DNA from: Succinimonas amylolytica DSM 2873
Lineage (GTDB): Bacteria; Pseudomonadota; Gammaproteobacteria; Enterobacterales; Succinivibrionaceae
Assembly: GCF_000378405.1 (NCBI RefSeq)
Contig: NZ_KB899637.1
Span: forward strand, 406,203-440,919
Direction: 5' to 3'
Length of the DNA: 34,717 nt
Positions 1-6,426 of this stretch are shown piece after piece. A program made the position numbers and the translations under genes. The number at the start of each line of letters is the position of its first letter. Positions within the stretch are counted from its first letter, which is position 1. A model generated the notes under the pieces. The model made no database searches, was not told the origin of the DNA, and worked only from the letters and a program-made list of their open reading frames with translations.

Positions 1-168
1 CTTCAGAACGAGGCTTCCCGCGGTCTCTCTGTACGCTTCCGCGGTATTGATGACAAGGGGCTGGCCTCCTATCTGCTCTCTCTTTACTGCTCCTGTGCGA
101 TCCTTGCTGACGACGCTATCGCTGTACTGGAAGATGTAGAGGTTGGAGAGTACTATGACTATAACTAA
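1..168 (+). CDS. Family 2A (SrpI-like) encapsulin shell protein, C-terminal fragment
   Basis: An open frame enters from the window edge in frame 1 and stops at 166-168, giving 55 residues. The visible tail contains GLSVRFRGIDDKGLASYL followed by SLYCSCAILADDAIAVLEDVEV. From memory this resembles the C-terminus of SrpI-type family 2A encapsulin shells (HK97-fold proteins that self-assemble into protein nanocompartments). The strongest support is context: the next gene, overlapping by 14 nt, is a cysteine desulfurase with a long disordered N-terminal extension, which is the known family 2A cargo arrangement. The N-terminal part of the gene lies outside the window, so the HK97 fold cannot be checked here. 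If the call is right, the shell assembles in the cytoplasm around the desulfurase. No other family was recognised for this tail. Confidence 0.72.
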   Translation, partial: LQNEASRGLSVRFRGIDDKGLASYLLSLYCSCAILADDAIAVLEDVEVGEYYDYN

Positions 169-1891
169 TTCTGTAGCTCCCGAAGCTCTGGGGCTTCCCT
201 CCGTTCAGGAGCTGGAGACTCTTGCGGGACAGTATTTTCAGGATCTGGACGGCAGTATCCTCGAGCCGGAGCGCTGTGTTAAGGAAACTGCAGCGCTGGT
301 AACCAGCGGCGATACCGCCGTGTTCGGTACCGCGGCCTCCAAGGCGGCCGCTCTTTCCGGCTTTGAGGATTTTCAGAAAATCGCCGATGAGGTTGTAAAA
401 GACGATTACGCTGCCTATGCCGGTTCCGTTCCGGAAGAAATCCCGGAGAGCTCCGGCGCTTCTGAGGCTGTTTCTGCGGCTGCAGCTCTGGCACAGCAGG
501 GCACCTCCTATAGTGCCCCCGCTCCGGCCGCCTCTTCTGAAATCAAGGCTTTCTCGCCGGTAGTGGTGTCGCAGGCCCAGAGTCAGAATCAGATCCCGGA
601 GGCTTCTCCGGCGAGAGCGGAGTCTCCCCGTAAGTCCGATGCCACTGTGGGAGGCCAGACCGGGAACCGCAGCATTGTGATTGGTTCCAAAACCCTGGAG
701 CAGATAAGACAGGATTTCCCGATTCTGGGCGAGACTGTCAGCAATCACCCGCTGATCTGGCTTGACAACGGAGCCACTACCCAGAGACCGCAAAGTGTCA
801 TTGACCGTCTCAGCTACTATTATGCCCATGAGAACTCCAATGTGCACCGCGGTGCTCATACGATGGCGGCCCGTTCTACCGACGCCTATGAAAATGCCCG
901 CCAGACGGTGGCTGACTTTATCGGTGCCGTCTCCAAGGACAATATTGTTTTTGTAAGGGGTACCACCGAGGCCATTAACCTGGTGGCGCATTCCTTTGTC
1001 AAGCCGCTGCTGAAGCCGGGGGACGAAATCATTGTTTCTCTGCTGGAGCATCATGCCAACATCGTTCCCTGGCAGCTGGTGGCCGAGGAGACCGGCGCGG
1101 TAATCAAGGTTATTCCGGTGGATGCCTCCGGGCAGCTTGACATGGGGGCTTACGAGAAGCTGTTTACTCCCAGAACCAGATTTGTTTCCGTAACCCATGT
1201 GTCCAACGTGCTGGGTACCATCACCCCGGTGGAGGAGCTGGTGGCCATTGCTCATGCTCACGGCGTCAGGATTCTTATTGACGGGGCGCAGTCAATTGCG
1301 CACATTCCGGTGAATGTCACCGCGCTGGATACCGATTTCTTCGTATTCTCCGGCCACAAGGTGTATGCGCCTACCGGTATCGGAGCCCTTTACGGCAAGA
1401 AGGAGGTTCTGGAGCAGGCCAGACCGTATCACGGCGGCGGCAATATGATTGCGGATGTAACCTTTGAGAGAACGATCTACAATCCCGCTCCCAACAAATT
1501 TGAGGCCGGTACCGGCAGCATTGCGGATGCGGTAGGACTGGGCGCGGCTCTGGACTATCTTGCCGGCATTGGCATTCACGAGGTCAGCAGATACGAGCAC
1601 GAGCTGGTGGCCTATGGCATGCAGGAGCTGGGAAAGATCCGGGGACTCCATCTTATCGGCACTGCAAAGAACAAGTCCAGCGCGCTTTCCTTTGTGATGG
1701 ACGGCAAGGATATTCATGAGATCGGGAAGTATCTGGACAGCTACGGTATTGCTGTAAGAACCGGACATCACTGTGCCCAGCCGATTCTGAGGCATTACGG
1801 ACTTGAAGGCGTGGTGCGGCCGACCCTGGCCATTTACAACACCTTTGAGGACATTGACTATCTGGCCAGAGCTCTGAGAAATCTGGTTTAA
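155..1891 (+). CDS. SufS-type cysteine desulfurase with encapsulin-cargo N-terminal extension
   Basis: PLP-dependent group II (SufS/CsdA-like) cysteine desulfurase that converts L-cysteine to alanine and an enzyme persulfide. The catalytic core begins near residue 179 (TLEQIRQDFPIL). It has the HHANIVPWQ segment, the PLP lysine K402 in FSGHKVYAPTG and the catalytic C540 in RTGHHCAQP. Total length is 578 aa against about 406 for E. coli SufS. The extra ~178 residues are Ala/Pro/Ser-rich and probably disordered, with a short helical-looking segment near the start (LPSVQELETLAGQYFQDL) of the kind seen in family 2A encapsulin cargo. ATG 155 is preferred to TTG 143 because GGAG at 145-148 is 6 nt upstream. 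It overlaps the shell gene by 14 nt, so translation is probably coupled. No sufABCDE genes are adjacent, which argues for a specialised role rather than housekeeping Fe-S assembly. Confidence 0.9.
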   Translation: MTITNSVAPEALGLPSVQELETLAGQYFQDLDGSILEPERCVKETAALVTSGDTAVFGTAASKAAALSGFEDFQKIADEVVKDDYAAYAGSVPEEIPESSGASEAVSAAAALAQQGTSYSAPAPAASSEIKAFSPVVVSQAQSQNQIPEASPARAESPRKSDATVGGQTGNRSIVIGSKTLEQIRQDFPILGETVSNHPLIWLDNGATTQRPQSVIDRLSYYYAHENSNVHRGAHTMAARSTDAYENARQTVADFIGAVSKDNIVFVRGTTEAINLVAHSFVKPLLKPGDEIIVSLLEHHANIVPWQLVAEETGAVIKVIPVDASGQLDMGAYEKLFTPRTRFVSVTHVSNVLGTITPVEELVAIAHAHGVRILIDGAQSIAHIPVNVTALDTDFFVFSGHKVYAPTGIGALYGKKEVLEQARPYHGGGNMIADVTFERTIYNPAPNKFEAGTGSIADAVGLGAALDYLAGIGIHEVSRYEHELVAYGMQELGKIRGLHLIGTAKNKSSALSFVMDGKDIHEIGKYLDSYGIAVRTGHHCAQPILRHYGLEGVVRPTLAIYNTFEDIDYLARALRNLV

Positions 1892-2045
1892 GCTCTCAGG
1901 GCGGTCCTTTCTGGAGGAAGCTGCCAGGCGACAGGGAGTCAGGGTAACCGGGCTCCTTTTTTGACGCCGGTTCCCAGGCGGCTTCTGACAGGGAATATTT
2001 TCAGTTATCAGAACTGAGTTCACATTTTTTCAAATTGCTGATAAA

Positions 2046-2074
2046 ATACTTAAACCTAGTAGGCAAATAGGTAT
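2046..2074. promoter_or_regulatory. Candidate operator: dyad overlapping the metY promoter
   Basis: The outer arms ATACTTA (2046-2052) and TAGGTAT (2068-2074) form an imperfect inverted repeat with one mismatch in seven. The dyad spans 29 bp and covers the proposed -35 and part of the -10. This size and the ATAC...GTAT ends recall sites of dimeric repressors such as Rrf2/IscR-type regulators, but the match is only by eye and no regulator is named. Confidence 0.4.
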
Positions 2075-2077
2075 TAT
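2050..2077 (+). promoter_or_regulatory. Candidate sigma70-type promoter for the metY-tusA-hcyS-hcyF-hcyD unit
   Basis: TTAAAC (2050-2055) and TATTAT (2072-2077) are separated by 16 nt and lie in an AT-rich stretch about 80 nt before metY. Transcription would start near 2084 and give a leader of about 75 nt. The -35 match is weak. Confidence 0.4.
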
Positions 2078-2099
2078 CAGTATTCACAGTTTTAACGGG

Positions 2100-2138
2100 T
2101 TTTCAGGTACAGCCGCTGTTATGGCCGGAACCTGAAAA
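2100..2138 (+). promoter_or_regulatory. Leader RNA hairpin upstream of metY
   Basis: TTTTCAGGT (2100-2108) pairs perfectly with ACCTGAAAA (2130-2138), a 9-bp stem. Its 21-nt loop contains a smaller hairpin, ACAG (2109-2112) with CTGT (2116-2119). The stem ends about 10 nt before the metY ribosome-binding site (GAGG, 2148-2151) and is followed by GGATTTTAAG, so it could act on translation or as a weak attenuator. It does not match a riboswitch class that I recognise. Confidence 0.4.
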
Positions 2139-2159
2139 GGATTTTAAGAGGTGTCCGGA

Positions 2160-3389
2160 ATGAGATTCAACACAGCGCTTCTTCATGATGGTGCGGACTT
2201 AAACGAGACTCATGGCGCAACACTGCCGCCGGTATATCAGGCCAGCGCCTTCCATCATGCCAGTGCCGAGGAAATGGCGGCCATTTTCGGACATCGGGCT
2301 CCGGGATACAGCTACACCAGAGTTGGGAATCCCAGTCTGGCCGCATTCGAGACCCGTATTACCAGACTGGAAAACGGGGTGTCTTCCGTCGCTTTTTCTT
2401 CGGGGATGGCGGCTATTTCCGGTGCAGTGCTGAACATCGTTGCCGCTGGCGACGAGATCGTGGCCAGTCGCGGTCTTTACGGCGGCACCTACTACCTTTT
2501 TAAGGATCTCCGCTCTCTGGGGATTGCCACAAAATTTGTCGATATTACTGACCGGGCCGCGGTGGAAACGGCAGTCAGCGAAAAAACCAGGCTGATTTTT
2601 GCGGAAACTATCGGGAATCCCAGTCTTGAGGTCGCCGATATCCCGATGCTGGCGGAAGTCGCAAAGGCCCATGGCATTCCGCTCATCATTGACAATACCG
2701 CGGCGACGGCCTATCTGGCACGGCCTCTGGATCTGGGGGCAGATATTGTGGTGAATTCCACCTCCAAATACGTGAACGGATCCGGCAGTGCTATAAGCGG
2801 TGTGCTGACCGACGGCGGTACCTTTAACTGGAGATCCCCGAAATATCCGGAATTTGCAAGCTATGCGAAGTATAGAAAATTCGCCTTTACCGCGAAGCTC
2901 CGGAACGGTTTTGCCCGGGATCTGGGCGGCTGTCTCGCACCTATGAATGCTTTCCTCAATATCATCGGCCTGGAAACCCTGGGGCTCAGAATGAAGCAGG
3001 CCTGCGACAATGCTCTGGCCATGGCGGAATGGCTCTCCCGCGAGCATCCGGAGCTTCAGGTTAACTATCCGGGGCTTCCGGGAGCCCGGACCCGCGACAC
3101 GGCCGGAAGGGTTCTCAGAAACGGCTTTGGAGCTATTCTGACACTAAGAGCCGGCAGCCGGGAGCGGGCATTTGCCATTATGAACCGGCTCCGGCTGATG
3201 TACCGGATTTCCAATATCGGGGATTCCCGCACTCTTATTATTCATCCGGGTTCCACCCTTGCTCTGGAGAATACTCCTGAGGAACGGGAAGGCTCCGGAG
3301 TTTACGATGATCTTTTGCGAATCAGTCTCGGTATCGAGGACGCGGCGGACCTTATTGAGGATCTCCGCCAGGCTCTGGAGGCTGGCTGA
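2160..3389 (+). CDS. metY: O-acetylhomoserine sulfhydrylase (MetY-type)
   Basis: PLP enzyme of the Cys/Met metabolism fold-type I family, 409 aa, close to the usual MetY length. It joins sulfide, or in the HcyS pathway a protein thiocarboxylate, to O-acetylhomoserine to make homocysteine. Visible family features are YTRVGNPSLAAFE near the N-terminus, the SSGMAAI cofactor segment, the PLP lysine K203 in NSTSKYVNG, and the MetY-like block LAPMNAFLNIIGLETLGLRM that separates it from cystathionine gamma-synthases. ATG 2160 is chosen over GTG 2151 because GAGG at 2148-2151 lies 8 nt upstream and the protein then begins MRFNTALLH, as MetY proteins do. It leads a unit with tusA-, hcyS-, hcyF- and hcyD-like genes, which points to a thiocarboxylate sulfur donor. 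Confidence 0.9.
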   Translation: MRFNTALLHDGADLNETHGATLPPVYQASAFHHASAEEMAAIFGHRAPGYSYTRVGNPSLAAFETRITRLENGVSSVAFSSGMAAISGAVLNIVAAGDEIVASRGLYGGTYYLFKDLRSLGIATKFVDITDRAAVETAVSEKTRLIFAETIGNPSLEVADIPMLAEVAKAHGIPLIIDNTAATAYLARPLDLGADIVVNSTSKYVNGSGSAISGVLTDGGTFNWRSPKYPEFASYAKYRKFAFTAKLRNGFARDLGGCLAPMNAFLNIIGLETLGLRMKQACDNALAMAEWLSREHPELQVNYPGLPGARTRDTAGRVLRNGFGAILTLRAGSRERAFAIMNRLRLMYRISNIGDSRTLIIHPGSTLALENTPEEREGSGVYDDLLRISLGIEDAADLIEDLRQALEAG

Positions 3390-3460
3390 TTCTGTTTCTG
3401 AGCCGGGAGAGTTTTCCGGCCTTTAACCCATTTTTCTGATATGAAACCAGGAGGTTTATT

Positions 3461-3709
3461 GTGGCAGAGACAATCAAGGCAGACGAAAATGTTGATGTTA
3501 CCAGTCTGGTATGTCCGAATACCTTTGTAAAAACAAAGGTTGTTCTGGACGAGCTGGACGAAGGGCAGATTCTGGCAGTGCGGCTCAATGACGGAGAGCC
3601 GGTGCAGAATGTTCCGCGTTCTCTGAAGGAGGAGGGGCACGAGGTGCTTGGTCTGGACTCCAATGGTGACGGCACCTTTACCCTCTATGTGAGGAAGGTC
3701 GGGGATTAA
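3461..3709 (+). CDS. TusA/SirA-family sulfurtransferase
   Basis: An 82-aa protein with the TusA beta-alpha-beta layout. The conserved cysteine C18 sits in VCPNTFVKTK. The usual CPxP motif is altered to CPNT, so the second proline is Thr while the sulfur-binding cysteine is kept. ENVPRSLKEEGHEVL-like text (here QNVPRSLKEEGHEVL) is typical of the C-terminal half. TusA proteins accept persulfide from a cysteine desulfurase and pass it on. Lying between metY and the hcyS-like gene, and downstream of an encoded desulfurase, it is a natural relay between the two. The GTG start at 3461 is supported by a strong AGGAGG (3449-3454) 6 nt upstream. Confidence 0.85.
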   Translation: MAETIKADENVDVTSLVCPNTFVKTKVVLDELDEGQILAVRLNDGEPVQNVPRSLKEEGHEVLGLDSNGDGTFTLYVRKVGD

Positions 3710-3718
3710 TTTCTGGAG

Positions 3719-3776
3719 GAACCGTTCCCGGCGCGGTCCGGAACGGTTCGGGAAGGCGCTTCCGTTTCCGGTTTTT
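3719..3776 (+). terminator. Tandem hairpins between tusA-like and hcyS-like genes, possible attenuator
   Basis: A perfect 10-bp stem GAACCGTTCC (3719-3728) with GGAACGGTTC (3740-3749) is followed directly by a second one, GGAAG (3751-3755) with CTTCC (3759-3763). A run of five T (3772-3776) comes 8 nt later. This could be a partial terminator or a processing element that sets different expression for the two halves of the operon. The gap between the last stem and the T run makes full termination doubtful. Confidence 0.4.
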
Positions 3777-3806
3777 GTGCCGGATCGGGTAATCAGTAAG
3801 GAAACA

Positions 3807-4022
3807 ATGATGTTTATAACAGTATCAGGAGAAAAGAAGGAAGTTAAGGACGGCCTTCTCCTCAAAGAGCTTATCGAGCAGGAAAAGGTGCAGACTCCTC
3901 AGTATGTCACCGTTTCTCTTAATGATGAGTTTATTGAGACAGCGGATCGGGATCAGGTTGTTCTTAAGGATGGGGATACGGTAGAATTCCTCTATTTCAT
4001 GGGAGGCGGAGCATGGCATTAA
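3807..4022 (+). CDS. ThiS/MoaD-like sulfur carrier protein (HcyS-like) with C-terminal extension
   Basis: A 71-aa beta-grasp ubiquitin-like protein. It starts MMFITVSGEKKEV and ends DGDTVEFLYFMGGGAWH. ThiS and MoaD end in GlyGly, whose carboxylate is adenylated and converted to a thiocarboxylate. Here three residues (Ala-Trp-His) follow GGG, so the tail must be trimmed before activation. The JAMM-protease gene two positions downstream is the obvious candidate, as with HcyS-Ala and HcyD in Wolinella or QbsE and QbsD. AAGGA at 3798-3802 supports ATG 3807 or ATG 3810; 3810 has the better spacing (7 nt) and removes one Met. An upstream GTG at 3777 is unlikely. The stop overlaps the next start by 10 nt. 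Confidence 0.87.
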   Translation: MMFITVSGEKKEVKDGLLLKELIEQEKVQTPQYVTVSLNDEFIETADRDQVVLKDGDTVEFLYFMGGGAWH

Positions 4023-4822
4023 GCGATGAGCAGATTGAACGGTATTCCCGTCATATTCTTCTCAAGGAAGTAGGTGCCAAAGGACAGAAGAAGCTTCTGG
4101 AAGCAAAGGTACTTATTATCGGTGCCGGCGGCCTCGGCTGTCCGGTCGGTCTTTACCTGGCTGCTGCCGGGGTGGGCACCATCGGCGTTGCGGATGCGGA
4201 CACCGTGGATCTCTCCAACCTGCAAAGGCAGATTGCCCATACCACTGCCGATATCGGGAAGCCCAAGGTGCAGTCCCTGAAGGAGTCCATGGAGGCCATT
4301 AATCCGGATGTAACGGTGCACGCGTATCAGAAGTTTATCGATTCCTCCAATATCCGGGAGCTTATCCGGGATTATGACTTTATTGTGGACGGTACTGACA
4401 ACTTCGCGGCAAAGTTCCTCATTAACGATGCCTGTGTTATGGAAAAGAAGCCCTTCAGCCATGCCGGCATTTTAAGATTCCAGGGACAGCTTATGACCTA
4501 TATTCCCGGTCAGGGGCCGTGCTACCGCTGCGTGTTCAAGGACATGCCGCCGAAGGACGCCATTCCTACCTGCCGCCAGGCCGGGGTAATAGGAGCCATG
4601 GCTGGCGTTATCGGAAGTCTCCAGGCGATGGAAACCGTGAAGTTTATTACCGGAACCGGCAAGCTTCTTGTGGGCGAGCTTCTGACCTATGACGGCATCA
4701 GTCAGTCCTTCAGAAAGGTTAAGCTGCCTCCCTGCAACGGGAAATGCGCTATCTGCGGCGAGCATCCCACCATCACCGAGCTTCGGGACTACGAGCAGCC
4801 TGCCTGCGAACTCAGGCTGTAA
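4013..4822 (+). CDS. ThiF/MoeB/HcyF-family adenylyltransferase (E1-like)
   Basis: A 269-aa E1-like enzyme that would adenylate the C-terminal glycine of the carrier protein so that sulfur can displace AMP. Motifs seen are ERYSRHILLKEVG at the start, the nucleotide loop IIGAGGLGCPVGLYLAAAG, DLSNLQRQIAH, the acidic DGTDNFAAKFLINDAC segment, and two Cys pairs (CYRC and CNGKCAIC) that fit the structural zinc site of MoeB/ThiF. It lacks a C-terminal rhodanese domain, so sulfur must come from another protein such as the TusA-like product. ATG 4013 lies inside the hcyS-like end (10-nt overlap) with GGGAGG upstream, indicating coupled translation. Assignment as HcyF rather than MoeB or ThiF rests on the neighbours. 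Confidence 0.9.
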   Translation: MALSDEQIERYSRHILLKEVGAKGQKKLLEAKVLIIGAGGLGCPVGLYLAAAGVGTIGVADADTVDLSNLQRQIAHTTADIGKPKVQSLKESMEAINPDVTVHAYQKFIDSSNIRELIRDYDFIVDGTDNFAAKFLINDACVMEKKPFSHAGILRFQGQLMTYIPGQGPCYRCVFKDMPPKDAIPTCRQAGVIGAMAGVIGSLQAMETVKFITGTGKLLVGELLTYDGISQSFRKVKLPPCNGKCAICGEHPTITELRDYEQPACELRL

Positions 4823-4836
4823 TGCGGGAAGAATGC

Positions 4837-5247
4837 ATGATTACTCTTAAAAAGTCAGATTATGAGAAGATGCTGGCCCATGCAAGGGCAGGGCTTCCCG
4901 CTGAAGCCTGCGGGCTTATCGCCGGCACTGTCGCTAATGGCAGCAAGACTGTCAGGAAGGTATATCTCCTGACCAACACCGATCATTCCAGCGAGCATTT
5001 TACGATTGATCCCAAAGAGCATCTTGCCGCCATCAAGGATATGAGGGCGTCCGGTCTGGTTCCCCTGGGAAACTGGCATTCCCATCCCGAATCTCCCTCG
5101 CGGCCCTCTGAGGAGGATAAGAGACTGGCCTATGATCCTCAGGCATCCTATATGATCCTTTCTCTTATGGATGCGGAGCCGGTGCTGAATTCCTTCCATA
5201 TTGAGGGTAATGTCAGTACTAAAGAGGAACTTGTCATCAGCGACTGA
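4837..5247 (+). CDS. JAMM/Mov34 metalloprotease (HcyD/Mec-like)
   Basis: A 136-aa zinc metallopeptidase of the JAB1/MPN+ family. The full catalytic set is visible: E23 in LPAEACGLI, then H81-S-H83 in NWHSHPESPSRPS, with S91 and D94 completing the H-x-H-x10-D pattern. Related proteins (Mec, QbsD, HcyD) cut residues after the GlyGly of sulfur carriers and release amino acids formed on them. Here it would trim Ala-Trp-His from the carrier and hydrolyse carrier-homocysteine. ATG 4837 has GGAAG at 4827-4831 upstream. An in-frame ATG at 4822 overlapping the previous stop (TAATG) is an alternative that adds MREEC. It is the last gene of the sulfur unit. Confidence 0.9.
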   Translation: MITLKKSDYEKMLAHARAGLPAEACGLIAGTVANGSKTVRKVYLLTNTDHSSEHFTIDPKEHLAAIKDMRASGLVPLGNWHSHPESPSRPSEEDKRLAYDPQASYMILSLMDAEPVLNSFHIEGNVSTKEELVISD

Positions 5248-5807
5248 GACTGCTGTCAGACTGTTCCCGCAACGGTTTCCGGTGCAGGTTTTCTGTTCCG
5301 GAGACTGTCTTCAGGAAAAAAACGAAGCGGGCAGGGAATCTCTGTTTCTGCAGCTGTCCGGGGCAGTGGGGGCGGTATTTCCGCCGCGCTCTCTTTATGA
5401 CGTTAGAGGTCTCATGCTGCCGTTACCGTTTGGTATCCGTTCTTCATTCCGCTCAGTCATCCCCTCTGTAATTCCCTCACTTTTTCCGGCGGTTCCTGTT
5501 CCGGCCGTGCGGCTTCAGTTTTTGCCATGACCGCGTGGCTTTTTGGGCAGAAAGTCCCGGAAGCTGTTCTGGCGGGAAGTTCTGACACATCTTCAGCATG
5601 GCAGAACCGCTGTCCGATTCAGGAGATCTGTATGGTTATTCCGGGGCCGGATGTGCTAAGCTGTCAGAAAACGGGATAAATATCAGCTATGGGTTTCCCG
5701 GTAAAGTGATGTCATTTGCTATCTCATGCTGGTATTTTGGGCTGGCTGTGCCAAAGAAGTTCGCTGGTTAGGCTTTCATAAAATACCGACGCTTTTAAGG
5801 AGCGGAT
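5248..5807. other. Non-coding gap between the sulfur unit and the interrupted AAA gene
   Basis: About 560 nt. The open frames here have unnatural composition and no ribosome-binding site, and they overlap the hcyD-like end. No RNA gene, clear terminator or repeat was recognised. Only the last ~30 nt are interpretable, carrying AAGGAG (5797-5802) for the next gene. Confidence 0.5.
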
Positions 5808-6272
5808 ATGGAAATAAATACGGATAGGGCGGTCTCCGGGACAGTTTTTCCGATAGGCATATCTGATTTTGAAAATCTTATCAGTAACGGTATGGTCTAC
5901 ATTGACAAGACCTCCTGTCTTGAGGAGCTTCTGACCCCGGGGACAGGGGTGTTTCAGATTCAGAGGCCCCGGAGATTCGGGAAGACGCTTGCCATGAGCA
6001 TGCTGTCCTGTTTTCTGGAAATGAACTATGAGAATCCGGAGGACAGAAGCCGGCCGGAAAGGCTCTTCAGGGATCTCGCCATCTATAAGAACAGGGCATT
6101 CTGCGATGAATACATGGGGCGCTACCCGGTTATCAGCATTTCCTTCAAGGATGTGGAGGGAGATACATTCGAGGATGCTGCTGAGATGATTGTCGCTATA
6201 TTTGCAGAGCTAGCCTCCAGATTTGCATTTCTTACGAAAAAAACAGCACTGGATACGCTTTTCCTGCAGAGA

Positions 6273-6277
6273 ATAAA
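6273..6277. repeat. Target-site duplication, left copy (ATAAA)
   Basis: ATAAA directly abuts the left IS end and is repeated directly after the right end at 8106-8110. The sequence belongs to the AAA gene reading frame. Confidence 0.88.
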
Positions 6278-6308
6278 CCCAAATTCCCTGTAGTTTCTGG
6301 TAACTACA
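6278..6308 (+). repeat. Left terminal inverted repeat of the IS
   Basis: CCCAAATTCCC (6278-6288) is identical to the reverse complement of 8095-8105. Over 31 bp, 24 positions match, with a second conserved block TAACTACA at the inner end. Confidence 0.88.
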
Positions 6309-6365
6309 TCTAATTCTACATCACCAAATATCCCTTTCAACTCCTTTTTTTATCTGTATTTCCAG

Positions 6366-6395
6366 TTGCTATGGACGAATTTGTTGTGCTATAAT
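6366..6395 (+). promoter_or_regulatory. Transposase promoter
   Basis: TTGCTA (6366-6371), an 18-nt spacer and TATAAT (6390-6395). TG at 6387-6388 gives an extended -10. It lies inside the IS about 30 nt before the transposase start. Confidence 0.6.
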
Positions 6396-6426
6396 GTAGT
6401 TACAGGTTTATAAATGGTAACTACAA

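Noticed and set aside
116-1261. Long minus-strand frame opposite the desulfurase gene
   Set aside because: The plus-strand frame has all SufS motifs; the opposite frame is low-complexity and Arg/Gly-rich, a shadow of GC-rich codon use.
1075-1610. Three E. coli Chi octamers GCTGGTGG (1075-1082, 1237-1244, 1603-1610)
   Set aside because: All fall in Leu-Val codon pairs (CTG GTG G) inside the desulfurase gene; the Chi sequence of this host is unknown.
5201-5530. 109-codon frame after the JAMM protease gene
   Set aside because: It overlaps the hcyD-like end, lacks a ribosome-binding site and has no coding character.
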